A DNA stretch of 33,511 bases from an uncultured Clostridia bacterium (GCA_944381095.1 CALWJW010000014.1:1-33511); one strand, 5' to 3'; shown: positions 1-7,211, numbered from the stretch's first letter. A program made the numbers and translations. The notes: a model not told the origin generated them from the letters alone.

Positions 1-817
1 AGAAAGCCCCATATTCGTTAGCCCAGGATTTTATGATTGCAGCTACCTGGTTTGATGCGATACGGTAGCTTTCCTGTTCGGACTGAGCGAGTTCATTCAG
101 GTTATCAACGGCGATGTAAATTATGTGAGTCAGGTTGTTATTATATTTGCGTATCCAGCTGTTTTTTTCGGTATCGTCGGTCAGGACGAGTACGAAATAA
201 TGATTTTTATTGGAGTAAAGCGGATAGGCATACAGTGTGAATTCACCGCCGAAAAAGCTGTATCCTTTGGTAGTGACACCGCAGGAGTTATCTACGAGAG
301 TCTGGAAAAGCTGTTTCGGGGAAAGCTCCGATGGAGACTGTTCAATGCTTTTGACGGATCCGACAAAAGCCGACTGACGGAAATCGAGAATAGATGTAAT
401 ACTCAGATTATCGCTGATAAGGATATGCTTTTGTGACCTGCCGGCAAATTTTCTGTTCATCCATACGAGATTGCCTTCCGGAGTACATACTGCGGCGGCC
501 TGGCTAAGACGCGCTATAATCCCGAGCGGAAAATCATCGGTCTCGTTGGCTCCGAATTTGTCCAAAAATCTGAAATACTTACTTTTGCCGGAAAGATATA
601 TAACGGCGAAGATCCCGGCGGTAACGCAAAGATACGCCACAATTAATAGAACAGTCAGCCAGACAGCGTCTCTCAGCTGCTTGGAAACGAAATATATCAG
701 AAAGACAGCAAGCACCGCAAGGGTCGTGAAAACGGAAACCAGTCCGAGAACACCGATTGCAGTGTTGTTTTTTTTCTTGTGGTTGCGAGGCTGACTGAAG
801 TTATTTTCTGCAGACAT
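1..817 (-). CDS. gdpP: Cyclic-di-AMP phosphodiesterase GdpP, N-terminal part (runs off the window)
   Basis: The minus-strand frame opens with ATG at 817 behind a GGAGGT site and stays open for 272 codons to the window edge. The N-terminus is polar and basic. Two hydrophobic stretches follow (about residues 20-45 and 53-75), then a degenerate PAS-like region, then a sequence resembling the modified GGDEF domain of Bacillus GdpP/YybT (IIYIAVDNLNEL, then IIKSWANEYGAF). The catalytic DHH/DHHA1 part would lie outside the window. The family is a membrane enzyme that cleaves c-di-AMP to pApA and so affects potassium, osmotic and cell-wall homeostasis. The gene is divergent from rsgA. The family call rests on my alignment from memory to the B. 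subtilis protein; the missing catalytic half cannot be checked here. Confidence 0.85.
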   Translation of the reverse strand, partial: MSAENNFSQPRNHKKKNNTAIGVLGLVSVFTTLAVLAVFLIYFVSKQLRDAVWLTVLLIVAYLCVTAGIFAVIYLSGKSKYFRFLDKFGANETDDFPLGIIARLSQAAAVCTPEGNLVWMNRKFAGRSQKHILISDNLSITSILDFRQSAFVGSVKSIEQSPSELSPKQLFQTLVDNSCGVTTKGYSFFGGEFTLYAYPLYSNKNHYFVLVLTDDTEKNSWIRKYNNNLTHIIYIAVDNLNELAQSEQESYRIASNQVAAIIKSWANEYGAF

Positions 818-921
818 AATACCTCCGATAAAATATCAGTCCGATTTAGCTTGAAAATGCAGAGTAATTTGTATTTGAAATGTCATTACAGACCATGCAA
901 TGGTACACCACTACATAATAA

Positions 922-927
922 ATTATA
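922..927 (-). promoter_or_regulatory. Possible -10 element for gdpP
   Basis: The minus strand reads TATAAT here, about 105 bases before the gdpP start. The best upstream -35 (TTTAAA, 18-base spacer) is poor. A 13-base palindrome, ACCATGCAATGGT at 892-904, lies in the presumed leader and could be an operator or simply a small hairpin. Confidence 0.35.
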
Positions 928-1013
928 TCATAATTTAGTAACGATTTTAAACATATTTTGTAAACATATAGTATACGGGTGAATAAAAACAGTATAAAAA
1001 GTCGGTTTCGGGC

Positions 1014-1042
1014 TTGATTTCCGGACAATTGTATATTATAAT
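1014..1042 (+). promoter_or_regulatory. Sigma-A type promoter of rsgA
   Basis: TTGATT (1014-1019), a 17-base spacer and TATAAT (1037-1042). The predicted transcript start is near 1049, so the leader before rsgA is very short. Confidence 0.75.
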
Positions 1043-1055
1043 CAGGTAAAGAGAG

Positions 1056-1451
1056 GTGAGACAGCTGGAAAAGATTATAAAAAGCGGTAAAATACTGTCG
1101 GGAGTAGGCGGATTATATCGGGTGTTTACCGACGAGGGTGAGATAAAAGAATGCGTGGCGCGCGGAATATTGAGACACGGTAAGCTTACGCCCTATCCGG
1201 GAGACAATGTTTTGATTGTCGGCAGTGGACAGGGAAAAAACGCTATACAGGAAATACTTCCGAGAAAAAACAATTTCAGCAGACCCAACGCCGCCAATAT
1301 AGACATACTTGCGGTAACTGTTGCGGCTGCTGAACCTTCACCGTCATATATAACAATTGATAAACTGCTGTGTGCGGCAGAATACTACGGTTCTGAGGGG
1401 ATAGTCGTGATAACAAAGTCGGAGCTTTCGCCTGAAAGGCCGAAGAAATGA
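1056..1451 (+). CDS. rsgA: RsgA N-terminal fragment (frameshifted small-subunit GTPase)
   Basis: This 131-codon frame carries the OB-fold of RsgA (roughly residues 8-70) and the start of the circularly permuted GTPase domain. It includes the RPNAANIDILAV stretch and a G4-like motif VITKSEL (NKxDL in the family), then ends at TGA 1449-1451. The rest of the protein continues in the -1 frame from 1448. Intact RsgA is a 30S-subunit assembly GTPase of about 290-300 residues. The start used is GTG 1056. A CTG at 1065 is better spaced from AGAGGTGAG and gives a more family-like N-terminus, so the exact start is uncertain. The fragment alone lacks the P-loop and cannot be an active GTPase. Confidence 0.75.
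   Translation: MRQLEKIIKSGKILSGVGGLYRVFTDEGEIKECVARGILRHGKLTPYPGDNVLIVGSGQGKNAIQEILPRKNNFSRPNAANIDILAVTVAAAEPSPSYITIDKLLCAAEYYGSEGIVVITKSELSPERPKK
1431..1451 (+). other. Frameshift junction inside rsgA
   Basis: The upstream frame reads CCT GAA AGG CCG AAG AAA TGA. The downstream frame continues as AAG GCC GAA GAA ATG AAA. Adding one A in the GAAAGG stretch would restore a single family-like frame (SPE-K-AEEMKIIYEKCG). The downstream ATG overlaps the stop as ATGA, so coupled re-initiation is possible. No canonical X-XXY-YYZ slippery heptamer is seen. Confidence 0.7.
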
Positions 1452-2002
1452 AAATCATATATGAAAAATGCGGTTACAAAGTTTTCGTGACGTCATCATA
1501 TACCGGTCAGGGGATAGATCGACTTCGGAGTTATCTCGGAAATACCGAGGAAGGGAAAACGGTATTTTTTGCCGGCGAAAGCGGAGCGGGAAAATCTTCT
1601 CTGATAAATTCATTGTATCCGGGTTTGAAGCTGAAAACTTCAGGAGTCAGCAAAAAAATACACCGCGGCAGGCATACTACGAGAGCTGTGACACTGTATC
1701 CGGTAGGAAAACCGGAAGAAAACGGTACGGCGTTTCTGGCTGATACACCGGGATTCGGAATGTTTGATATATCGGGAATTGAGGAGCTGTATAAGGAGGA
1801 TGTTGCGGAACTTTTTCCGGAATTCGGAAAATATACGGGAGAGTGCAGGTATTCCGACTGCACACACCTCAGAGAGGAAGGTTGCGGTGTATTGCAGGCT
1901 GTTTCAAACGGAAAAGTACCGCAGCAAAGACATACAAGTTTTGTTCGGATATACGAAGAAATAAAAAAAGCCAGACCTTACAGAATAAAAAAAGAAAAAT
2001 AA
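1448..2002 (+). CDS. rsgA: RsgA C-terminal fragment (G1-G3 and zinc finger)
   Basis: This 184-codon frame holds the remainder of RsgA: a G5-like SSYTGQG, the P-loop GESGAGKSS (about residues 43-51), a G2 region with GRHTTR, G3 DTPGF, and the C-terminal zinc motif CRYSDCTHLREEGC (C-x4-C-x-H-x5-C). These are the permuted GTPase motifs in the family order. The frame opens with ATG at 1448 overlapping the stop of the N-terminal part. It may be made by re-initiation, or the two frames may be one gene split by a one-base deletion in the strain or assembly. In Bacillus and clostridia rsgA is often near spoVM, as it is here. Confidence 0.78.
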   Translation: MKIIYEKCGYKVFVTSSYTGQGIDRLRSYLGNTEEGKTVFFAGESGAGKSSLINSLYPGLKLKTSGVSKKIHRGRHTTRAVTLYPVGKPEENGTAFLADTPGFGMFDISGIEELYKEDVAELFPEFGKYTGECRYSDCTHLREEGCGVLQAVSNGKVPQQRHTSFVRIYEEIKKARPYRIKKEK

Positions 2003-2004
2003 CG

Positions 2005-2032
2005 GCACATCCGGTAAAAAACGGCATATAAT
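2005..2032 (+). promoter_or_regulatory. Possible sigma-E-like promoter for the small spore operon
   Basis: CATATAAT at 2025-2032 matches the sigma-E -10 consensus CATACAnT at all but one position. A weak -35-like GCACATC lies 13 bases upstream (2005-2011). B. subtilis spoVM is sigma-E dependent, which fits. There is no good sigma-A -35 at the expected distance. Confidence 0.4.
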
Positions 2033-2063
2033 GTAGTAACCTTACGAAAGGAGGCGCTGAAAT

Positions 2064-2228
2064 ATGTTCAGGCACTGTAATAATAACACCTGCGAAGCCG
2101 TGATGATGGCGTTGCCGGCATTCGGAGCGGGTGTACTGATGACGCTGTTCCTTCCGCCGTGCATTCTCTGCGGAACCTGCGGGGCAATTTTACTCGGCGC
2201 CGGGATTGTTTGTTTTTTGTCTAAATAA
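2064..2228 (+). CDS. Unrecognised 54-residue Cys-rich membrane peptide
   Basis: ATG at 2064 follows a near-perfect AAAGGAGG site, and the frame ends at TAA 2226-2228. The product has a short polar N-terminus with two Cys (C5, C10), a hydrophobic segment (about 13-32), a PPCILCGTCG turn giving C33-x2-C36-x2-C39, and a second hydrophobic segment (about 40-52) with C50. This looks like a hairpin of two membrane helices with a CxxCxxC cluster at the turn. I do not recognise the family. It sits between rsgA and spoVM, 48 bases before spoVM, downstream of a sigma-E-like sequence, so a role in the mother cell during sporulation is possible but is inference. The gene call rests on the ribosome binding site and the composition. 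Confidence 0.6.
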   Translation: MFRHCNNNTCEAVMMALPAFGAGVLMTLFLPPCILCGTCGAILLGAGIVCFLSK

Positions 2229-2276
2229 AAGGGAAACGGAAAGCAACACAAACGGTTACCGAGGAGGAAATGTATC

Positions 2277-2348
2277 ATGAAAATAGTAGTGATAAAGGCG
2301 CCGAAAATACTGCGTCCGATACTGAAAGCGGTTTTCCGGGTTAAGTAA
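2277..2348 (+). CDS. spoVM: Stage V sporulation protein SpoVM
   Basis: ATG at 2277 behind GAGGAGG opens a 23-codon frame ending at TAA 2346-2348. The product begins MKIVVIKAPKIL and has the SpoVM pattern MKxxxIKxPKxL followed by I-L-K-A; B. subtilis SpoVM, 26 residues, begins MKFYTIKLPKFL. Ile6 and Pro9, reported as important for curvature sensing, are in place. SpoVM is an amphipathic peptide that lies on the convex forespore membrane, anchors the SpoIVA coat base layer and inhibits FtsH. Its place downstream of rsgA matches the Bacillus neighbourhood, although rpe and thiN are missing here. It is short enough to be missed by automatic gene callers. Confidence 0.88.
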   Translation: MKIVVIKAPKILRPILKAVFRVK

Positions 2349-2363
2349 ATATATGTAACCCGG
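2336..2363 (+). other. Inverted repeat over the spoVM stop codon
   Basis: CCGGGTTA (2336-2343) and TAACCCGG (2356-2363) are perfect 8-base arms with a 12-base loop. There is no T-run, so this is a 3'-end hairpin rather than a clear terminator. Confidence 0.4.
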
Positions 2364-2664
2364 ATAACGGAATAGTAAAACAAAGTATTTGCCTTAATGC
2401 AGATTTTTGTTCGGTTTAAGCAAAACCCTTTTATCCGGCAAGGCTTAGCGGCAGCGATGGGCTATGCTTGCAAATGACATCGGAAAAATTATTATATTAC
2501 ACCGGATTAAAGTTCCGGTCGACTGAAAATGAAAAACGTCAAGCAGTACAGACTTACATTTCTGATGCCGATTCAGTAAGATAATCCGGGAATCGGTTCA
2601 GGCTCCGGCCGGTTATCCGGCAGAAATTTTCGACCGAGAATGAAAGGTGTATTCGGCAGGAAGT
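2364..2664. other. Gene-free stretch between spoVM and the queA terminator
   Basis: No frame with a ribosome binding site or a recognisable product is seen. An imperfect stem (GCAAGGC...GCTTGC, about 2440-2473) is the only structure noticed. The Bacillus neighbour rpmB is not present. Confidence 0.4.
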
Positions 2665-2700
2665 GAAAAAAAGAAAATCTCTCCCGACCACGGGAGAGAA
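2665..2700 (-). terminator. Rho-independent terminator of queA
   Basis: A perfect 9-bp stem, TCTCTCCCG (2678-2686) with CGGGAGAGA (2691-2699) around ACCA, is followed on the minus strand by a T-rich tract. It lies about 60 bases past the queA stop. Confidence 0.85.
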
Positions 2701-2758
2701 AAAGTTATATGGTAAGTAATTGCGGGATTTTCGGAATAGGGGTGGACAAAATTCCGGC

Positions 2759-3817
2759 TCAGTAAAGGAACATGGCGTCGCCGAAGGAAAAGAAACGGTA
2801 TTCGTTTTCAACGGCTGTGCGATATGCGTTGAGAATCTTCTCTCTGTCGGAAAAAGCCGAAACAAGCATTATAAGAGTGCTTTCCGGCAGATGAAAATTA
2901 GTTATCAGTGCTTCAACTGCCTTAAATCTGTATCCGGGATAAATGAAAATGGCTGTCTCCCCCTCAAAGGGATGGACCTTGCCCGATTGGTCGGCAACAC
3001 TTTCAATAACTCTGCAAGAAGTTGTTCCAACCGCTACAAGGCGGCCTTTCCTGCTGTTGATTATATCGGCTTCTTCCTTGGTTATCCGGAACCATTCCGA
3101 ATGCATACGGTGATTTTCGATTTCTTTTTCTTTGACAGGACGGAAGGTGCCGAGTCCCACGTGCAGAAGCACTGTTACGATTTTTACTCCTTTTGCACGG
3201 ATCCTGTCAAGAAGCTCATCGGTGAAATGAAGCCCGGCGGTGGGAGCGGCGGCTGAGCCTTCTTCCTTGGAGTAGACAGTCTGATACCGGTTGCTGTCGG
3301 CGGCTCTTGAAGTTATGTATGGCGGAAGCGGCATTTCTCCGATGCGGTGAATTGCGTCACTTACGGTCAGAGATGCGCTCGAAAATTTTACAATACGGTT
3401 TCCATCATCATTTATTTCGGTTATAACGCCCGTAAGAAGTCCGTCCCCGAAGGTCAGAGTAATGCCTTCCCTGCATTTTTTACCGGGTTTTACAAGCGTT
3501 TCCCAGCAGTCGTCACCGAGTGAGCGCAGCAAGAGTATCTCCGCCGTCGCTCCGGTGTCTGATCTTTTGCCGTAAAGTCTTGCCGGAATTACTTTTGATC
3601 GGTTCAGCACCAGAACGTCACCCTCACGCAGTTCGTCGACTATGTCGTAAAAGTGCTTATGACGTATCTCTCCGGTTATACGGTTGACTGTCATAAGGCG
3701 TGAGCAGTCCCGTTTTTCTGCGGGAGTCTGTGCTATCAGTCTTTCGGGAAGAGCGTAGAAAAAGTCTTCTGTTTTCAGGGAAGTGTGAGTAAGGTTGTTT
3801 CGTATGATATCTGACAT
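2759..3817 (-). CDS. queA: tRNA preQ1(34) S-adenosylmethionine ribosyltransferase-isomerase QueA
   Basis: The 352-residue product has the QueA signatures LPERLIAQTPAEKRDCSRL near the N-terminus, GDVLVLNRSKVIPARLYG, PLPPYI, YQTVYSKEEGSAAAPTAGLHFT, VGLGTFRPV and TNFHLPESTLIMLVSAF. QueA transfers the ribose of S-adenosylmethionine to preQ1 at tRNA position 34, making epoxyqueuosine. The open frame extends 53 codons upstream to 3976, but that part lies in the divergent riboswitch and is not family-like, so ATG 3817 (AAGGAG about 11 bases upstream) is chosen. Length fits the family (about 340-350). It is transcribed away from dapA; in many clostridia queA follows ruvB, whereas here it is separate. 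Confidence 0.95.
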   Translation of the reverse strand: MSDIIRNNLTHTSLKTEDFFYALPERLIAQTPAEKRDCSRLMTVNRITGEIRHKHFYDIVDELREGDVLVLNRSKVIPARLYGKRSDTGATAEILLLRSLGDDCWETLVKPGKKCREGITLTFGDGLLTGVITEINDDGNRIVKFSSASLTVSDAIHRIGEMPLPPYITSRAADSNRYQTVYSKEEGSAAAPTAGLHFTDELLDRIRAKGVKIVTVLLHVGLGTFRPVKEKEIENHRMHSEWFRITKEEADIINSRKGRLVAVGTTSCRVIESVADQSGKVHPFEGETAIFIYPGYRFKAVEALITNFHLPESTLIMLVSAFSDREKILNAYRTAVENEYRFFSFGDAMFLY

Positions 3818-3832
3818 TTTAGGGTAAACTCC

Positions 3833-3861
3833 TTGACATTGCGGAAATTTTGTGATAGAAT
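3833..3861 (+). promoter_or_regulatory. Sigma-A promoter of the lysine-riboswitch dapAB operon
   Basis: TTGACA (3833-3838), exactly 17 bases, TAGAAT (3856-3861). The predicted transcript start near 3868 lies just before the riboswitch aptamer. Confidence 0.85.
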
Positions 3862-3881
3862 TAAGGAAACAAAAGAAATAT

Positions 3882-4063
3882 GATAGAGGCGCATACCGCA
3901 AAGAGTAGCCGTTTTTATGGAATGCCGGTCCCGCTAGAATACGGTGGAAGGTGCGGAATGCCGAAACTTTTGGCAACCGGTAGTGCCAGGGTTGGTCCTG
4001 CGGATTTTGTCCGTTTGGGTTAAGAGCCCGTGGACTGTCATCATTCAGTGATGGAGTGCTATC
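3882..4063 (+). promoter_or_regulatory. Lysine riboswitch (L box) aptamer
   Basis: P1 is formed by GATAG (3882-3886) and CTATC (4059-4063). Conserved L-box blocks appear in order: AGAGGCGC, AAAGAGTA, GGAAGG, a GCCGAAAC core, GCCAGGGTTGGTCC, a GGGTTAAGAGCCC stem, ACTGTCAT and ATGGAGTGCTATC. In this class lysine binding stabilises P1 and favours the terminator just downstream, lowering expression of the lysine/diaminopimelate genes. The genes that follow, dapA and dapB, are the expected targets. Confidence 0.93.
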
Positions 4064-4093
4064 TGCTTTTCCCGGATTCGGGAAATAGGTCCG

Positions 4094-4118
4094 GCTTGCG
4101 TCACTGCAAGCTTTTTTT
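4094..4118 (+). terminator. Riboswitch expression-platform terminator
   Basis: GCTTGC (4094-4099) pairs with GCAAGC (4106-4111), followed by seven T residues. It sits about 30 bases after the L-box P1 and 85 bases before dapA, as expected for transcription attenuation by lysine. Confidence 0.85.
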
Positions 4119-4203
4119 GTTGTAAAAACACAGTCGGAGCATACATAATAAGTATGTTTCCGAAATCAGACTGCCGGAAAACGGTAATGAAAGGAAAGAG
4201 AAC

Positions 4204-5100
4204 ATGAGTAAGAACAAGAAGACGGTATTTTGCGGATCGGCGGTGGCAATAATCACGCCTTTCCGGAATGATAAACTTGATTACGAGGCACTCGGGAGGA
4301 TTATTGATTTTCAGATAGAAAATCACACCGACGCGATAGTGATATGCGGAACGACCGGGGAAAGCTCAACGCTTACTGATGAGGAACATGTGGAAGCAAT
4401 AGCGTTCACCGCAGAAAGAGCGGCAGGGAAAGTGCCGGTCATAGCGGGTGCGGGTTCAAACGATACAAGGTACGCTGTCTGGCTTTCAAGAGAAGCGAAA
4501 CGGGCAGGAGCTGACGCGCTCCTTCAGGTAACACCTTATTACAACAAGGCAACTCCGAAAGGACTTGTGAAGCATTTTCTGACAATAGCCGACAGTACCG
4601 ATCTGCCCAACATTCTCTATAATGTTCCGTCAAGGACCGGTTGCAACATAACTTTACCGGTTTACAGAGAGCTTGCAAAGCACCCCAACATTGTGGCGAC
4701 GAAGGAGGCCTCCGGCAATATAAGCGCAATAGCGCAGATAGCGGCAGAGCTCGGAGACGATCTTGATATATACAGCGGCAACGACGATCAGATAGTTCCG
4801 ATACTGTCGCTTGGCGGCAAAGGAGTAATATCTGTTTTGTCAAACGTAATGCCGGCTGAGACACATGAAATCTGCCGTTTGTATTTTGAAGGTAAGACCG
4901 GTGAGAGCGCCGGACTTCAGCTGAAACTTCTGAAACTCATAAACACTTTGTTTGTTGAAGTAAATCCTGTTCCCGTAAAGACAGCAATGAATCTTATGGG
5001 TTACTGTACAGGTGAGATGAGACTGCCTCTTTGCGAAATGGATGAGAAAAATTATGAGACACTGAAAACCGTACTTGCAGAATATTCACTTATAAAGTGA
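4204..5100 (+). CDS. dapA: 4-hydroxy-tetrahydrodipicolinate synthase DapA
   Basis: The 298-residue TIM-barrel protein has GTTGES (49-54), TPYYNK (110-115), YNVPSRT (139-145, Tyr139 and Arg144) and ATKEASGN with the Schiff-base Lys167. It condenses pyruvate with aspartate semialdehyde, the first committed step to diaminopimelate and lysine. ATG 4204 follows a purine-rich GAAAGGAAAGAG site. It is the first gene after the lysine riboswitch and forms a two-gene operon with dapB 47 bases downstream. Diaminopimelate is also a wall precursor and, through dipicolinate, relevant to spores. Length and motifs are normal. Confidence 0.97.
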   Translation: MSKNKKTVFCGSAVAIITPFRNDKLDYEALGRIIDFQIENHTDAIVICGTTGESSTLTDEEHVEAIAFTAERAAGKVPVIAGAGSNDTRYAVWLSREAKRAGADALLQVTPYYNKATPKGLVKHFLTIADSTDLPNILYNVPSRTGCNITLPVYRELAKHPNIVATKEASGNISAIAQIAAELGDDLDIYSGNDDQIVPILSLGGKGVISVLSNVMPAETHEICRLYFEGKTGESAGLQLKLLKLINTLFVEVNPVPVKTAMNLMGYCTGEMRLPLCEMDEKNYETLKTVLAEYSLIK

Positions 5101-5147
5101 GTTACAGACAAACCGGCGACATAACTGAAAATACGGAGATAAGAAAT

Positions 5148-5921
5148 ATGAAGGAAGTAAAAATATTACTGACAGGAGCGGCCGGAAGAATGGGCCGTGC
5201 GGTAACCGAGCTTGCCGCAAAGGAAAGCGGGGCGAGTATAGTCTGCGCAGTTGATGTGACTCCGATGCAGGGTACATTCCCGTGTTATGCCGGTATAAAC
5301 GAAGTGCCTGATGACTGCGGCGCAGATGTCATAGTTGATTTTTCGCATCACACCGCCGTTGAAGGAATACTCAGGTTTTCGGAAAGGACCGGTATACCGG
5401 CGGTAATATGTACCACGGGTCACACGGCAGATGAAATCAAGCTTATGGAAAAGAGTTCTGAGAAAATCGCAATATTCAGGTCGGGGAATATGTCTCTCGG
5501 AATAAATCTGCTGATGGCTCTGACCGAAAAAGCTGCGGCGGTACTTAATGGATTTGACATAGAAATAATCGAAAAGCATCATAATCAAAAGCTGGATGCC
5601 CCGAGCGGAACCGCAATAATGCTGGCTGATTCAGCTGAGAAAGGAAGAGGAGGAAAAGCAGTGCTTGTCTATGACAGGCATATGCGCAGGGAAAGGCGCA
5701 AAGAGAGTGAGATCGGCATGCATTCTGTAAGAGGCGGAACGATAGTCGGAGAACATGAAGTCATATTTGCCGGTCACGACGAGGTGGTGACGCTTGCGCA
5801 CAGCGCACAGTCAAGGGAAGTGTTCGCCAAAGGTGCACTGAGCGCCGCGGCTTTCATGAAAGGCAAAACATCAGGTCTCTATAATATGAAAGATGTTATC
5901 GACAGTCTGATAGGCGAGTAA
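5148..5921 (+). CDS. dapB: 4-hydroxy-tetrahydrodipicolinate reductase DapB
   Basis: The 257-residue product has the nucleotide-binding GAAGRMG (10-16), CTTGHT (88-93) and the active-site block EKHHNQKLDAPSGT (142-155), with His144 and Lys148 in the positions of the catalytic His and Lys. It reduces the DapA product with NAD(P)H. The frame is open from 5097, overlapping the dapA stop, but the first 17 codons are not family-like; ATG 5148 with GGAG about 10 bases upstream is chosen. It is co-transcribed with dapA under lysine control. Confidence 0.96.
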   Translation: MKEVKILLTGAAGRMGRAVTELAAKESGASIVCAVDVTPMQGTFPCYAGINEVPDDCGADVIVDFSHHTAVEGILRFSERTGIPAVICTTGHTADEIKLMEKSSEKIAIFRSGNMSLGINLLMALTEKAAAVLNGFDIEIIEKHHNQKLDAPSGTAIMLADSAEKGRGGKAVLVYDRHMRRERRKESEIGMHSVRGGTIVGEHEVIFAGHDEVVTLAHSAQSREVFAKGALSAAAFMKGKTSGLYNMKDVIDSLIGE

Positions 5922-6302
5922 ATTTCTGTTATATGTGAAAGTGAGCGAAGTTAAGGGAAGCGTTGCCTGTACGGTTTGTTGCGGAAAAACTTCAACAGTA
6001 AATACTTGCACCGGCTGAAATCATTGAAATATTTTCACAACAAGCTTGACAACGCTTCATTTTCATAAAAAGATCTACGGCATGTCACTGTAATAAACCG
6101 TGAAAATCCGGCTGCGGGTTTTATAAAAGGCTCAGTGCGGCACGGTATGCAATCGCGGTCGGCATGCTTAACGGGATTTTTCACAACAAAAGATTACTGC
6201 ATATAGTAGCAATAAGCAATGAAAATCTGTTTTCGGGTTTGATGAAAAAACGTGCCCGTCACAATAATCGGCTCCGGGGCGTTTTCAGGCGGGTGTTTGA
6301 TT
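5922..6302. other. Gene-free stretch between dapB and rsmI (convergent ends)
   Basis: No coding frame is supported. There is a 9-base inverted repeat, GAAGCGTTG (5957-5965) and CAACGCTTC (6050-6058). A hairpin, AAAATCCG-GCTG-CGGGTTTT (6103-6122), could end dapAB transcription. Two loosely similar stretches begin with TTTTCACAACAA near 6033 and 6177 and continue with a GAAAAT..GGGTTT block, which suggests a decayed duplication. Confidence 0.4.
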
Positions 6303-7211
6303 TTATCTCAGTTTTTTTTCTGAATAAACAAGATATTCTTTGTATATCTCGTTTTTTGCTACACCGCGCTCCCTTGCTACCGTTTTGATAGCAGTATTTT
6401 TATCAAGTCCGGCTTGTATGTAATTTTCTACCTGCTCATACGCCGGTACGGTTTCGTCGGGTTTAAGAGATTCCTCGCCGCTGCCTTCCACTATCAGCAC
6501 AAATTCGCCTCTCGGAGTGATTTCAGTATAATATCCGACCGCCGAAGCAAGGTCAGTTCTGATAACCTCTTCGTTTATTTTTGTCAGTTCACGGCAGAGT
6601 GCAAGTTTTCTGTTGCCGAAGAATTCAAGAAGGTCAGAAAGCGTTTTTAACAGGTGGTGAGGGGCTTCGTAGAAAATGAGGGTTCTTTTTTCCTGTTTAA
6701 GGGAGGAGAGAGCTCTTTTTCTTTCGCTTTTCGAGCCTGAAAGAAAACCCTCAAACACAAATTTTCCGGTGGATAAACCTGAAATTGCCAGTGCCGATAT
6801 CGCAGCACACGGTCCCGGTATTACCGAAACCGCGATATTTTTTTCGGCGCAAAGCTTAACGATATCTTCTCCCGGATCGCTGACGGCAGGAGTGCCGGCG
6901 TCGGTCACCAGAGCGCAGCTTTCTCCGCTCATCAGGCGTTCGCATATTGCTTCACCGCGTTGGCGCAGATTATGTTGATAGTAACTTACAAGCGGTTTTG
7001 AAATCCCGAAGTGCGACAGCAGTTTAAGGGTGTTGCGGGTATCTTCTGCGGCGATAAAATCAACCCCCGACAGCACTTTAAGCGCTCTTTCTGAAATATC
7101 CGACAAATTGCCTATCGGAGTTGCAACAAGATAAAGTGTTCCCGGCATTATCTTATTTTTTTCACTGTCGGTAGCTGTGTACATAGTGTCCATGTTTTTC
7201 GGTCCGCCCAT
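6303..7211 (-). CDS. rsmI: 16S rRNA (cytidine(1402)-2'-O)-methyltransferase RsmI
   Basis: The 302-residue product carries the RsmI/tetrapyrrole-methylase motifs LYLVATPIGNLSD (about 26-38), AAEDTRNT (54-61), the LVTDAGTPAVSDPG block (101-114), VIPGPCA, FEGFL and FYEAPHH. It 2'-O-methylates C1402 in the decoding centre of 16S rRNA. The open frame reaches 7247; ATG 7211 is chosen because AGGTGA lies 5 bases upstream, although the conserved domain starts near residue 22, so a later Met is possible. A TATAAT at 7280-7285 (minus) may be its -10. Bacillus has the same gene (yabC) at the end of the holB-yaaT-yabAB cluster. Confidence 0.94.
   Translation of the reverse strand: MGGPKNMDTMYTATDSEKNKIMPGTLYLVATPIGNLSDISERALKVLSGVDFIAAEDTRNTLKLLSHFGISKPLVSYYQHNLRQRGEAICERLMSGESCALVTDAGTPAVSDPGEDIVKLCAEKNIAVSVIPGPCAAISALAISGLSTGKFVFEGFLSGSKSERKRALSSLKQEKRTLIFYEAPHHLLKTLSDLLEFFGNRKLALCRELTKINEEVIRTDLASAVGYYTEITPRGEFVLIVEGSGEESLKPDETVPAYEQVENYIQAGLDKNTAIKTVARERGVAKNEIYKEYLVYSEKKLR

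Noticed and set aside
3818..3976. N-terminal extension of QueA by 53 codons
   Set aside because: It lies over the divergent dapA promoter and the lysine riboswitch, and is not family-like.
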